This document shows, one piece after another, positions 1 through 9,105 of a stretch of DNA of 64,000 nucleotides; position 1 is the first letter of the stretch, and every line of letters begins with the position of its first letter. The position numbers and the translations under genes are program-made. The notes under the pieces are model-generated. The model ran no database searches, had not been told where the DNA came from, and was given only the letters and a program-made list of their open reading frames with translations. The DNA is from Flavobacterium sp. 83 (GTDB lineage: Bacteria > Bacteroidota > Bacteroidia > Flavobacteriales > Flavobacteriaceae), in assembly GCF_000744835.1 (NCBI RefSeq), contig NZ_JQMS01000001.1:310001-374000 (forward strand). The letters are read 5' to 3'.

Positions 1-462
1 ACCTAATCTATCATTTTCTCTATACGGATATATCCATTCGTTATTATGGTAGACTTTATCTGTAGTAATCAAAACCACGGCGCACGGTTTTTCTAGTAAA
101 CGAACCCCATCTAATACATTAGCTGTACCAATTACATTCACTTCAAAAGTTTCGGCAGGTATTTCATAAGACAACCGCACCAAAGGCTGAGCGGCTAAAT
201 GAAAAACAAAATCAGGCTGAAAAGCAACAATCTCGTCCTCTAACCTTTTTTTATCTCTTAAATCTGCAATAATTGAAGTAGCAATTGCATCTCCATCAAT
301 CAAGTAAAACAAATCATCATTGGTTTTCGGTGCTAAAGCATATCCTTTAACATCTGCACCCAATAAGGACAAAGTCTTTAACATCCAAGCGCCTTTAAAA
401 CCAGTATGACCAGTTAAAAAGACCTTTTTCCCTTTATATATTTCCCGTAGTTTCTCTATCAT
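1..462 (-). CDS. rfbG: CDP-glucose 4,6-dehydratase, N-terminal part (cut by window edge)
   Basis: Short-chain dehydrogenase/epimerase-fold enzyme that converts CDP-glucose to CDP-4-keto-6-deoxyglucose, the first committed step to CDP-linked deoxysugars. I translated the minus strand from the ATG at 462: 154 codons stay open to the left edge. The nucleotide-binding motif TGHTGFKGAW is near residue 17, HLAAQPLVRLSYE near residue 90, and TTDKVYHNNEW near residue 135, all typical of this family. The start lies 1 nt after the rfbF stop codon, so the two are surely co-transcribed. The C-terminal half, including the YxxxK catalytic pair, is outside the window. The family call is firm because rfbF, which makes its substrate, is adjacent. 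Confidence 0.9.
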   Translation of the reverse strand, partial: MIEKLREIYKGKKVFLTGHTGFKGAWMLKTLSLLGADVKGYALAPKTNDDLFYLIDGDAIATSIIADLRDKKRLEDEIVAFQPDFVFHLAAQPLVRLSYEIPAETFEVNVIGTANVLDGVRLLEKPCAVVLITTDKVYHNNEWIYPYRENDRLG

Positions 463-463
463 A

Positions 464-1234
464 TTACCAAGTTTTCCATGGCGCTGTATTTGACTCCCAA
501 CTTTCTTCTAACTCTACCTTATCCCTAAGAGTGTCCATGGGTTTCCAATACCCATTATGCAAATACGCTCCCATTTTACCATCAGCTGCTAAACGCTCCA
601 TGGGTGCTTTTTCAAAAATGGTACTATCCCCTTCTATATAATCAAAAACTTCAGGTTGACAAACAAAAAAACCTCCATTGATCCAGGCACCATCACCTTT
701 GGGTTTTTCTAGAAAAGAGTCTACTTGATTATCAACTCCTAAATTCAAAGCACCAAATCGGCCTGAAGGCTGAACTGAAGTTACTGTGCAAAGGTTTCCG
801 TTTTTTTTATGTGTTGCCACCAGCTCACTAATATTTACATTTGAAACGCCATCTCCATAAGTTAATAAAAAAGGTTCATTACCAATGTGTTTTTGAATCC
901 TTTTGATACGTCCCCCTGTCATTGAATTCACTCCGGTGTCTACCAAAGTAATAGTCCAGGGCTCGGCTTCCGATTCATGCACTTTAATGGAATTATTTTT
1001 TAAATCGATAGTTACATCGGATTTGTGCATAAAGTAATTAGCAAAATATTCTTTAATTACATAGCCTTTGTATCCTAAACAGACAACAAAATCATTATAT
1101 CCATAAGAGGAATATATTTTCATAATATGCCAAAGGATTGGCATTCCACCTATTTCAACCATCGGTTTTGGTCTTAAAACTGTTTCTTCTGAAAGTCTTG
1201 TTCCTAAACCACCTGCTAATATAACTACCTTCAT
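464..1234 (-). CDS. rfbF: Glucose-1-phosphate cytidylyltransferase
   Basis: Makes CDP-glucose from CTP and glucose-1-phosphate in the cytoplasm, feeding CDP-deoxysugar synthesis. The protein opens with the nucleotidyltransferase signature MKVVILAGGLGTRLSEET and keeps EIGGMPILWHIMKIYS, LTYGDGVSN, EKPKGDGAWINGGFF and the C-terminal WKPMDTLRDKVELE block seen across RfbF proteins. I place the start at the ATG at 1234 (256 aa, the family's usual length). A longer reading to 1258 would need a TTG codon and overlap the upstream gene more deeply. Even so, the start at 1234 falls only 11 nt beyond the reductase stop codon. rfbG follows after 1 nt. Confidence 0.93.
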   Translation of the reverse strand: MKVVILAGGLGTRLSEETVLRPKPMVEIGGMPILWHIMKIYSSYGYNDFVVCLGYKGYVIKEYFANYFMHKSDVTIDLKNNSIKVHESEAEPWTITLVDTGVNSMTGGRIKRIQKHIGNEPFLLTYGDGVSNVNISELVATHKKNGNLCTVTSVQPSGRFGALNLGVDNQVDSFLEKPKGDGAWINGGFFVCQPEVFDYIEGDSTIFEKAPMERLAADGKMGAYLHNGYWKPMDTLRDKVELEESWESNTAPWKTW

Positions 1235-1244
1235 TTTTATCTTT

Positions 1245-2285
1245 TTATGATTGTTCAATTTCTAAATATACATTATCTGTCAATGGATGACTGCAACACA
1301 ATAAATAATCTTGCTGTTCTAAATCTGTCCTTTCTTTTGACAATCCTATCATTCGCATTTTACCTACTTTCAATTCTGCTTTACAGGTATTGCAACTTCC
1401 CGTCTGACAAGAATAAGGCAATTCGATTCCCGCATCTAAAGCCGCTTCCAAAACACTTTTACCTTTTTCGACTTCAACTACAGTATCACTGCCTTGAAAA
1501 TGAATTGTAACGTTGTGTGTCACTATATCTTCAAACTCTTTTGGATCTTTAACCAATTCAAAATCCTCAGAAAAAATAGTTGTAGTAGGGAATTTTAAAA
1601 GATCTAAAGTATCTTTAATCGTATTTTTTAGATCCACAGGACCACAAATATAGTGGGCCGTTTTAGAAACATCTGCGCCTGTAAGTAGCTCTATTATAAA
1701 ATCTTTGTTAATACGGCCGCTTCTTACAAAATGATGTTTTTCATCATGAGTATACTGGGTATGAAAATGCCATACTTTAAAATTAATTGGATACCGTTGA
1801 AGCAATTGATTAATTGCTTCCAAAAATATGGTAGATTCAAAATTTTTATTTCCATAAACCAACGTAACAATAACCTTCGGATTTGAAATTAAAACTTCCT
1901 TAATTATTGAAATCAATGGTGTTATACCGCTTCCCACGCCCCAGAAATAAATTTGACTGATCATTTCATCAGTAACAGGAATAAAATCTCCCATAGGCTC
2001 CATCACTTCAACCATATCTCCTATCGCAATCGTGTTGTGAATGTGATTGGAAAAAATGCCATCCGGAATTCTCTTTATAGTAGTCTCCAAAAAAGAATCT
2101 ACTGAAGGTGCCGAAGAAAAAGAATAAGGCCTAGTATATTTTCTTCCGTTAATTCGAAATGACAATGTGAGATACTGCCCAGCCTGATACTTAATTTTGC
2201 GCAAGCCTGGCTGCTTGAAACAAAGTGTTATTGCATCTGCTGTTTCTTTTCTAATCTCTTGAACTTTTAACGTATAATTCTTCAT
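1245..2285 (-). CDS. FAD/NAD(P)H oxidoreductase with C-terminal 2Fe-2S ferredoxin domain, probable CDP-deoxysugar reductase partner
   Basis: Single-chain electron carrier of the ferredoxin-NADP reductase superfamily. The N-terminal half has the FAD motif RPYSFSSAP near residue 52 and the pyridine-nucleotide motif GVGSGITPL near residue 117, followed by YICGP near residue 213. The C-terminal ~85 residues carry a plant-type 2Fe-2S site (SCQTGSCNTC, then LLCC). This order, flavin first and ferredoxin last, is that of PaaE/PaaK-like reductases. The classical AscD/DdhD reductase that serves CDP-4-keto-6-deoxyglucose 3-dehydrase has the ferredoxin first. Its position directly upstream of rfbF-rfbG suggests the same electron-donor job, but that is inference. 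ATG start at 2285. Confidence 0.75.
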   Translation of the reverse strand: MKNYTLKVQEIRKETADAITLCFKQPGLRKIKYQAGQYLTLSFRINGRKYTRPYSFSSAPSVDSFLETTIKRIPDGIFSNHIHNTIAIGDMVEVMEPMGDFIPVTDEMISQIYFWGVGSGITPLISIIKEVLISNPKVIVTLVYGNKNFESTIFLEAINQLLQRYPINFKVWHFHTQYTHDEKHHFVRSGRINKDFIIELLTGADVSKTAHYICGPVDLKNTIKDTLDLLKFPTTTIFSEDFELVKDPKEFEDIVTHNVTIHFQGSDTVVEVEKGKSVLEAALDAGIELPYSCQTGSCNTCKAELKVGKMRMIGLSKERTDLEQQDYLLCCSHPLTDNVYLEIEQS

Positions 2286-2309
2286 TGCCTATTTAGTAAA
2301 AAATATTTT

Positions 2310-3368
2310 TTATATTTCTTTCAAAATTCGTCTGATAATCAAAATCAATACCGCTAGCATTCCTGCTAAAATACCCCCTAAAACAATCCCTTTTGCTTTA
2401 CCAAACCGTTCTTTTGGTAAAGGTAAAATAGGTCGGTCAATAACTTGTATTAAAGGAGTTTCTTTTCGCAAGGTAACTTTAGCTAATTCAGTTTGTTTCA
2501 CCAGCTCTGTCAATATAGCAGTATTTGCCTGTACATCGACCTGTCGTCTAACCGAAGGAGCTCGACGCACATTTAGTGCCGGATTCAAATTAAAGGTATT
2601 ATCATTTGCTGCTGCAACTCCAGTAATCGCTCCGTTTAGTTCTCGACGAATCGAATCCGTTTGCCTTTGAAGTATCGCCATATTCATTCTTGACTTTTTA
2701 CTTTTGGTGTCAACATAAAAATCGGATACTTTTTTCGCCAGTGCTTCTGAAAAATATTTGGCAAATAATTCATCGGTAGAAACTACATCAATACTTATAA
2801 TTGATACCTTTTTATCTTTTTGGGCAACCATTAAGCCATTTTTGGACAAATCATCGTAAACAACACCTAGTATACTGTCATGCACGCGTGTAAAATACTT
2901 GCGGTTGGTATTAGGTATAAATTGTATGTTTTTATATTTTGGTTTGTCATTCCATTTGTCACGCCATCTCTCATTTCTAATGTACATCTCTGCCAAAGAA
3001 ATGGTCTCAGAACCTACCAAAACAGGGGTCAATAACGTTTGTTCCACCATAGAGCGAGATTTGAACAATTCCGTTAAATTCGCTCCTGTAAAAACACTTC
3101 CTCCGCCACCTCCTCCGATGTCTAATCCAAGAGAACTGGCTAATCCTATAGCACCACCCAATCCGCCACCCGATTTTTCATCTTCTAATGCAAAAGATAG
3201 TGTCGCTGTATATATTGGCTTTTTAATAAAAGAATAAGTCAAACCCAGAGCACTTCCAATAAATACAATCAGGAAAAGTATTTTCCATTGTGAAAGCAGA
3301 TAGAAAAACCATTCTTTTCCTCTTTCTATTAATTCTTTTAAAGTAATTTGGTCGTTTTGTTCGTTCAT
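2310..3368 (-). CDS. Wzz-like chain-length determinant / polysaccharide co-polymerase
   Basis: Inner-membrane protein with the layout of Wzz-type co-polymerases, which control polymer length. A transmembrane segment near residues 30-50 (ILFLIVFIGSALGLTYSF) is followed by the typical YTATLSFALED stretch, a large periplasmic region, and a second transmembrane helix near the C-terminus (GIVLGGILAGMLAVLILI) preceded by a proline-rich stretch (DRPILPLPKERFG). There is no kinase domain, unlike the two Wzc-like proteins in this window. A glycine-rich patch including six consecutive Gly lies near residue 90. I chose the ATG at 3368; a reading to 3377 would start with TTG. It sits 24 nt upstream of the reductase gene. 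Confidence 0.82.
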   Translation of the reverse strand: MNEQNDQITLKELIERGKEWFFYLLSQWKILFLIVFIGSALGLTYSFIKKPIYTATLSFALEDEKSGGGLGGAIGLASSLGLDIGGGGGGSVFTGANLTELFKSRSMVEQTLLTPVLVGSETISLAEMYIRNERWRDKWNDKPKYKNIQFIPNTNRKYFTRVHDSILGVVYDDLSKNGLMVAQKDKKVSIISIDVVSTDELFAKYFSEALAKKVSDFYVDTKSKKSRMNMAILQRQTDSIRRELNGAITGVAAANDNTFNLNPALNVRRAPSVRRQVDVQANTAILTELVKQTELAKVTLRKETPLIQVIDRPILPLPKERFGKAKGIVLGGILAGMLAVLILIIRRILKEI

Positions 3369-3377
3369 TTTTTTCAA

Positions 3378-3776
3378 GATTTTAAGCTTGTATTTTATTT
3401 ATTATTGGAATATTGTATAAAAAACAATCATACAATTATAGTCCCTCAAACCCGTTAGGAGTTATTAATTTTTAATATAATTTTCGTCAGTTCGTGTGAT
3501 TTTCGACAGAAAATTATATCGAGAACTAGAAAGTTAGTAATAAAAAAAGGTTCTCTATACACGTCACTTCGAGTGCGTAGCCTATCGGGAAGTTTTGTTC
3601 CGTTTTACTCCACTATAAACACTCGAACTGACGTTTTTGAATACTTGCACCCAACGAGTTCCCTCAATATTTTTGTTAGTTACCAGTAAACGATATGTAA
3701 ACAAGGACTCCCAATGCTAACGTATTAATGGATTAGCATTTTAGGGACGGTATATTGACAGTAATCTAACATTGAA
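3378..3776. other. Intergenic region holding palindromic repeat copy A
   Basis: This gap of about 400 bp between the SLBB export gene and the Wzz-like gene contains no credible ORF. Most of it is occupied by a copy of the dispersed palindromic element described separately (3450-3659). The remaining flanks are AT-rich with no obvious promoter or terminator that I can defend. Confidence 0.7.
3450..3659. repeat. Palindromic repeat element, copy A, with 8-bp flanking direct repeats
   Basis: About 210 bp with inverted ends. The left end begins acccgtt and the right end finishes cccaacgagt; subterminal blocks cgtcagttcg and cgaactgacg face each other. An inner block ttgttccgttttact is shared with the copies at 9998 and 28221 but in the opposite orientation, so this copy is inverted relative to them. 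The 8 bases tccctcaa occur immediately outside both ends (3442-3449 and 3660-3667), which looks like a target-site duplication. No coding capacity, so a MITE-like non-autonomous element is the likeliest reading. Confidence 0.75.
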
Positions 3777-6203
3777 CTACCTTAATATCGCAATAATTAC
3801 CCCTGCCAAACTTGCCAAAACACCAGCTATACTAACAAATTCACCCGTACTGATCTTTTTAACTTCTGGCTTTTCTGGTACTATGATTTGTGAACCTGGT
3901 TTTACTTTAGGATAGGATCTAATAAAAAGGAATGAATGTGCCACAGCTGCTTTCCCATTAGGATAAATAATATAAGCTTTTTTTCTCCAACCTTTATTAT
4001 CGATACCTCCAACAGAACTTATATAATATCCAAATCCTTTACCCTTTTCATAAGGGATCTCAGAAGTCAACAATACATTTCCGGTAACTTTTACTCCTTC
4101 ATTGAAGGCAGCCACTTCAATTTCATCTCCAGGAAACAGAATAACATTGGTATTGCTTTTAGGATCCTTAACAATCGACTTCCAATCTACCGGTATCGTA
4201 GCAAACTTTAAATCTTCTTTTAGTTTTTTCTTCAATTTGTTTTGAATACTGTCTTTTTTACCCAAATTCAAATTGACGCTTTCTACCTCTTCAATTTGTT
4301 TGGCTTGAATCGGTCTTTTAATTTTAACACCTTCAACATTCGCTAATGAAGTAAGACCACCTGCGCGTTTTACAATATCATAAACCCTGTCTTTTTTATT
4401 TGCCAAAACATATTTTCCGGTATAATTTACAGCTCCATTAATCGTTACCGTTTCTGGTTTTTCGTACATCGCCATTTTGCGTATGTTCACTACATCAAAC
4501 GGTTGTAAGGCAAAGTTTTTTAATTGTTCATTGCTATCAGCAGTAATTTCAATATTAAATAATTCTACTTTACTAGGATTTGCATCATCTATTTTTTCTG
4601 CTTTAATCATTCTGGCTACTTCAACTCGTTTCGAAGCTGAGCCAGTTAATCCTCCGGCTTGAATCAATAAATCATTCAAAGTCAGGTTTTCATAATAATC
4701 ATATGTCCCCGGTTTTTTTATTTCACCATCTATTGTTATTTTATATTCTTCAACAAAATCTAAAATAGAATAAACTGTCACAACATCTTCTTTTTTCAAA
4801 ACAACATCCGCTTCCAGATCACCCGCCATTGCTTTTGTTAAATTAACGTTGACAATTTCCGTAGTCAAATCTTGTTGTAATCGAATTATTCTCGCTCTGT
4901 TGCTATAAGCATCTTCTTTTAAACCATCCGCTTTTGTAATCAAATCTGAAATTCGCATGCCTTCATAAAATGAGTACGTATCCGGTCTAAAAACTGCGCC
5001 TTCTATTTTGATACGATTTTCAAATCGGTTTAATATTTTTGTAACTCGAAATACATCACCCGAAAGTGGCTTGTAAGTATTAAATTCAGTAGCATTTACA
5101 TCTTTAACTTTAAACTCCTTACTTGTTTTTTGCAACACACTAACAGATGCCGTATATGCAAACTCATTAAATCCCGAAGCAAAAGATAAAAGATCATTAA
5201 AAGTCTCTCCTTTTTTCATTTCAAATATCCCTGGTCGTTTTACTTGTCCTTCTACAGTTACACGCTGCGTATAAGCAGGAATCCGAATCACATCATTATC
5301 CTTTAAACCCACATTATCAGATTGATCTCCATTGACCAAAAAATGATAAATATCAATATTTCGATATACTTTATTACCTCGTAACAACTCAATATTTCTG
5401 TAACTCCCATTCTTTCCGGGACCTCCGCCTAAAAACAACGCATTATAAACGGTTGCTAAAGAAGATACGGAATAATTACCCGGCTGTCTACTTCCTATTA
5501 ATGTCACTCTAATCGTTCTGATCCGACTTAAACTAATCCCTACCTGAGACTGACCTGATCTAACAGTACTGTAAACTCTTGCTATTGCTTCTTTTATTTT
5601 TTGTGTAGCAGCTTCGATGGTCATTCCAGAAACAGGAATCTGGCCTACATACTGAATATTAACTTTCCCTTCCATGGTAACGGGCACAGACGCATTAAAT
5701 TCCTGCACACCATAAACACTGATTTGCAATTCATCACCTGGTCCCAGTACATAATTCACTGGCGTAGCTAATTTTAAATTAGGCTCAAAGTTCAATGTTG
5801 GGTTATCAAACAATTCAGAACCAAAAATCAAGACATTAACCGAATCTTTTACTTTGGTATTGACAATTTTTTCTTGTTTTCTGGTGAGCTCTTTTGCTTC
5901 AATTTCAACTTTTTGATCCTCTTTTTTATCAAGATTGGAAGAATTAGAATTCCCCTCTAAACGCAATTTCAACTTAGCAAATTCGCTCTCTGACATTCCT
6001 TTACCCAAAGCCATTGGTTCTGCCTGTTCTATAGTGACATTATTCGTTTGCAATTGCGTTTTTATTTTAGCAATATCTGCATCCGATAAATAGTCTACTT
6101 TAATCGTACTTAAGTCCGTGCTTTTAAGTAAATCTTGAGCCAAAAGAGTCGAAGTTTGAAAAAGGGCAACAAACAATACAATAACTGTAATTATTTTTTT
6201 CAT
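3777..6203 (-). CDS. Large SLBB-domain polysaccharide export protein (Wza-like)
   Basis: An 808-residue secreted or outer-membrane-associated export protein. A signal peptide with no lipobox cysteine covers about residues 1-22 (ending TLLAQD). The polysaccharide export domain lies near residues 150-215 (NYVLGPGDELQISVYG, then GQIPVSGMTIEAATQKIKEA). At least five SLBB-type beta-grasp repeats follow, recognisable by headers such as VTVEGQVKRPGIF, IKIEGAVFRPDTY, ITIDGEIKKPGTY and VTINGAVNYTGKY. A hydrophobic helix closes the chain (SIAGVLASLAGVIIAIL). It is about three times longer than the two export lipoproteins of this locus, so it probably forms a different channel or a periplasm-spanning partner. 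Separated from both neighbours by repeat-bearing gaps. Confidence 0.88.
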   Translation of the reverse strand: MKKIITVIVLFVALFQTSTLLAQDLLKSTDLSTIKVDYLSDADIAKIKTQLQTNNVTIEQAEPMALGKGMSESEFAKLKLRLEGNSNSSNLDKKEDQKVEIEAKELTRKQEKIVNTKVKDSVNVLIFGSELFDNPTLNFEPNLKLATPVNYVLGPGDELQISVYGVQEFNASVPVTMEGKVNIQYVGQIPVSGMTIEAATQKIKEAIARVYSTVRSGQSQVGISLSRIRTIRVTLIGSRQPGNYSVSSLATVYNALFLGGGPGKNGSYRNIELLRGNKVYRNIDIYHFLVNGDQSDNVGLKDNDVIRIPAYTQRVTVEGQVKRPGIFEMKKGETFNDLLSFASGFNEFAYTASVSVLQKTSKEFKVKDVNATEFNTYKPLSGDVFRVTKILNRFENRIKIEGAVFRPDTYSFYEGMRISDLITKADGLKEDAYSNRARIIRLQQDLTTEIVNVNLTKAMAGDLEADVVLKKEDVVTVYSILDFVEEYKITIDGEIKKPGTYDYYENLTLNDLLIQAGGLTGSASKRVEVARMIKAEKIDDANPSKVELFNIEITADSNEQLKNFALQPFDVVNIRKMAMYEKPETVTINGAVNYTGKYVLANKKDRVYDIVKRAGGLTSLANVEGVKIKRPIQAKQIEEVESVNLNLGKKDSIQNKLKKKLKEDLKFATIPVDWKSIVKDPKSNTNVILFPGDEIEVAAFNEGVKVTGNVLLTSEIPYEKGKGFGYYISSVGGIDNKGWRKKAYIIYPNGKAAVAHSFLFIRSYPKVKPGSQIIVPEKPEVKKISTGEFVSIAGVLASLAGVIIAILR

Positions 6204-6249
6204 ATAGAATCTAAGTTTATATTTTTATTAAATGATACCATTTAAATGA

Positions 6250-6380
6250 TATACATCGTCAATTTGAGTGATTAACAACCGAAAATTAGTTCAAAAAAAA
6301 GTATTAATCAATTTTTGAACCAAACTATCTTACGAAAAAATATTCGGACTGACATTTTGAATAATTAAAATCAATTGAAT
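6250..6380. repeat. Probable decayed copy of the palindromic repeat element
   Basis: The block cgtcaatttgagtgatt resembles the left subterminal block cgtcagttcgagtgatt, and ggactgacattttgaata resembles the right block gaactgacgtttttgaata of the intact copies. Outer tips are not recognisable and no flanking duplication is seen. Matching was done by eye, so this is a weak call. Confidence 0.35.
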
Positions 6381-6668
6381 AAATACATTATGGATAAAGT
6401 TTACACTATTTAATATTACTCACAAAAACTGTTCATCCAACTATTTAAAACGACAAATGGCTTCGCCTCAGCAAGCCACATCGTAAGCATACTCTCCTTA
6501 ACTATTTTTTACAAAGCTATAGTAAAAATACAGCATAAGCTATGATTTTGAGTAGGAAATAGAAAACAAAAAATAAAAAGAACAAATACTTTCTTTTAAA
6601 AAATTAAAAATTATGATAAAACACTAAGTATCAGAAATTTCATATAAAAGATAGAAATAGGTGTAAAT

Positions 6669-6708
6669 AAAAAAAGTTTACAAAATTAAAACTTTGTAAA
6701 CTTTTTTT
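6669..6708 (-). terminator. Intrinsic terminator after the tyrosine autokinase gene
   Basis: The arms agtttacaaa and tttgtaaact pair perfectly over 10 bp around a short AT loop and are flanked by A/T runs. On the minus strand the hairpin is followed by a T run, as expected for termination of the transcript ending at 6725. By symmetry it could also stop plus-strand transcription. Confidence 0.75.
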
Positions 6709-6724
6709 AAATAAGTCGTTATAA

Positions 6725-9097
6725 CTAAACCTTCAATATGCTTTTATACCAAGGTACTTGTTTTAATTTTACTCCATAACCATATCCGTAACCATACCCT
6801 TTGGTCGAATCCGTGTCATTAAGAAGTAGACACATATTAGGTAATTTTTTCTCTTTATACAAAGTATTTGCAATGTTCAACATTCTTTTTTCCAAAAAGT
6901 TAGCACGAGCAACATAAATAAAACAATCGGCATTTTTAGCAATCAATAAAGTATCAGTAACTAAAGTCACCGGAGCAGTATCTACAACAATATAATCATA
7001 CTGGGATTTTAAAGTTTTAAAAGCCAAATCTACTTTTTTACTCATTAATAATTCAGCAGGATTTGGAGGAATTACACCTGCAGGAAGTACATGAAAATCT
7101 TCATAACCATCATATTTTACAATTAAATCCTCAAGGAGTAAATCTTTTGAAGATAAGTAATTCGTAAATCCACGGTCTGGCAAGGTGAGATACTCATCCA
7201 GTCTTGGATTTCTGATATCCATTCCTATCAACAATACTTTTTTACCCGATAAAGCAAAGGTAGCAGCAAGATTAGCAGAGACAAAAGTCTTCCCTTCTTT
7301 AGGAAAGGTAGAAGTAACAAATATTGTTTTTGCCTGACCCTCAGGAACCTTACTCAACATAAACTCCAGATTTGTTCGAACAATTCTTAAGGCTTCTGCA
7401 GTACTGGAACGACTTTCTGATCTTATGACTTCAGAAGGACTATCCGATGTAGGCACATCACCTATAAAAGGAATCTGTGTTTTTCCATCTAAATCAAGTC
7501 TGCTTTTAATTTTGGTATCTAACAGGTCATCGGTATAAATAACCCCAAATGGAACCAGTAATCCTAGCAAGAAACCAGCTAAGTAAATGATATTTTTCTT
7601 TGGTGAAAGCGGTGCCTTTTCTGCTTTGGCAGCATCGATAACCCGCGCATTAGGCTCCGTAGCTGACAAAGAGATTGCCGTTTCCTCCCGTTTTTGTAAC
7701 AAATACAAATACAATTCTTCTTTTACTTTCTGTTGCCTAGCAATTACCCTGAATTGACGCTCCTGTACCGGTATTTTACCAATCTTGGCATTCAGCACCC
7801 CTTCATTACTACTTAAGTCCCTTTTTTGAATAGACAAACTCGCTTGCAATCGCAATAAACTGGCAGCTACAGTCGTTTTTAACGAAGAAATTTGCTGATC
7901 AATTTTAACCACGGAAGGATTGACAGCGGTAGCTGATTTCAAAATCCGGTTACGATCCAAAACCAATTGATTGTACGAGCTAATCAATCCAGAAGTATCT
8001 CCTTGACCTGCAATAATGTTGCTAGGCAACAAATCAGCATTCGTACTTTTTTTCATAAAATCCAACATCGACGAAACAACGTTCAATTGTATTTCAGTCT
8101 CCACTCCCTTTTTATCGTATTCATTAGAACCTTCAATAAAAAGCTTCGCCTCTGATTCGATATCAGTCAGTTTATTCGACTTTTTAAAACTTTCAACATC
8201 TTGCTCGACACCATCCAACTCTTGGGTAATCAAAGTCAAACGGTTGGCTATAAACTTAGACGTATTTTCTGAAACAAAATTTTTATCGGCTGCGGCATCT
8301 TCATTATAAATCTGAATCATATTATTTAGAAAATCCTCCGCCTTTGTGACTACAGCATCAGTAACAGAAAGGGTGACCACACTACTCGTTTTACTAATGG
8401 ACTCTACTTTTAATTTTTTTCCGAAACCATCTACAACATCCTCTAGCGGACTTACAACAATACTGATGGGACTGTCTTTCTTTTTGGGATTCACAACAAC
8501 ATTTGTCTTACTGACCATAAGACGTCCGCATTTAGTAGGTATTAGCTCCCCATAGCGAAACACACTTTTATTATTTAAAAGTATCTTTGAAGTATCCTTT
8601 ACTGATTCATTCTCCAATTTAAAGGTAGTGGCTGTCAAAGCGGTATATTTCAAATCCATTTTTTGCTCATAAAAAAGATTTGTTTTATCCACAAAATAGA
8701 CTGCTATAGGAGACTCTTTGTAAATTTCTACATCCACTACATTTCCCCTATTAACTAGAGCAACATTAAGATTTAATTTTTTTACCGTACTTTCTACTAA
8801 GGTTCTGGACTTTAAAATTTCAATTTCATTATCCACATTACTTTTTAAGCCTCCGCCCATACCTAAATCCGCAAAAGCAGACAGTTCAGAAAGCATCCCT
8901 CCTTTTTTTTCATCTTTTACTAAAATGCTAGTACTTGCCTGATATTCAGGCACCGTGTACCGCAAATACAAAAAAGCAAAAAACAAACTCATACAGGCAC
9001 AAATCAGGAACCATTGCCAATGCACGATATACTTATCAAATACTTCTTTCAATTGAAAATCACTTTCCTGATCTTCGTCAAACCTATTATTTTCCAT
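6725..9097 (-). CDS. Polysaccharide tyrosine autokinase (Wzc-like BY-kinase), copy 1
   Basis: Inner-membrane co-polymerase fused to a bacterial tyrosine kinase that cycles phosphorylation to drive polymer assembly and export. The N-terminal Wzz domain has a transmembrane helix near residues 30-50 and the YQASTSILVKDE stretch. A long coiled-coil periplasmic region follows, with a second helix near residue 505 (NIIYLAGFLLGLLVPFGVIY). The cytoplasmic kinase has Walker A STFPKEGKT near residue 600, Walker A' LLIGMDIRNPRL and Walker B YDYIVVDTAPV. The C-terminal tail has alternating Gly-Tyr residues (GYGYGYGYG), the expected phosphorylation cluster. It starts 8 nt after the export lipoprotein gene, forming a two-gene export module. 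Confidence 0.93.
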   Translation of the reverse strand: MENNRFDEDQESDFQLKEVFDKYIVHWQWFLICACMSLFFAFLYLRYTVPEYQASTSILVKDEKKGGMLSELSAFADLGMGGGLKSNVDNEIEILKSRTLVESTVKKLNLNVALVNRGNVVDVEIYKESPIAVYFVDKTNLFYEQKMDLKYTALTATTFKLENESVKDTSKILLNNKSVFRYGELIPTKCGRLMVSKTNVVVNPKKKDSPISIVVSPLEDVVDGFGKKLKVESISKTSSVVTLSVTDAVVTKAEDFLNNMIQIYNEDAAADKNFVSENTSKFIANRLTLITQELDGVEQDVESFKKSNKLTDIESEAKLFIEGSNEYDKKGVETEIQLNVVSSMLDFMKKSTNADLLPSNIIAGQGDTSGLISSYNQLVLDRNRILKSATAVNPSVVKIDQQISSLKTTVAASLLRLQASLSIQKRDLSSNEGVLNAKIGKIPVQERQFRVIARQQKVKEELYLYLLQKREETAISLSATEPNARVIDAAKAEKAPLSPKKNIIYLAGFLLGLLVPFGVIYTDDLLDTKIKSRLDLDGKTQIPFIGDVPTSDSPSEVIRSESRSSTAEALRIVRTNLEFMLSKVPEGQAKTIFVTSTFPKEGKTFVSANLAATFALSGKKVLLIGMDIRNPRLDEYLTLPDRGFTNYLSSKDLLLEDLIVKYDGYEDFHVLPAGVIPPNPAELLMSKKVDLAFKTLKSQYDYIVVDTAPVTLVTDTLLIAKNADCFIYVARANFLEKRMLNIANTLYKEKKLPNMCLLLNDTDSTKGYGYGYGYGVKLKQVPWYKSILKV

Positions 9098-9105
9098 GCA
9101 CTAAT

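Larger units (their letters stand above)
6204..6724. other. Intergenic region with decayed repeat and terminator
   Basis: About 520 bp without a credible gene. Near 6250-6380 there is a degraded relative of the palindromic element: cgtcaatttgagtgatt on the left and ggactgacattttgaata on the right match the subterminal blocks of the good copies. At the right side lies a strong hairpin (6669-6708) listed separately. The middle (about 6400-6660) is AT-rich and shows nothing I recognise. Confidence 0.5.

Noticed and set aside
464..1258. Longer start for rfbF with eight extra residues.
   Set aside because: It would use TTG, overlap the upstream gene more deeply, and place extra residues before the nucleotidyltransferase motif that normally begins the protein.
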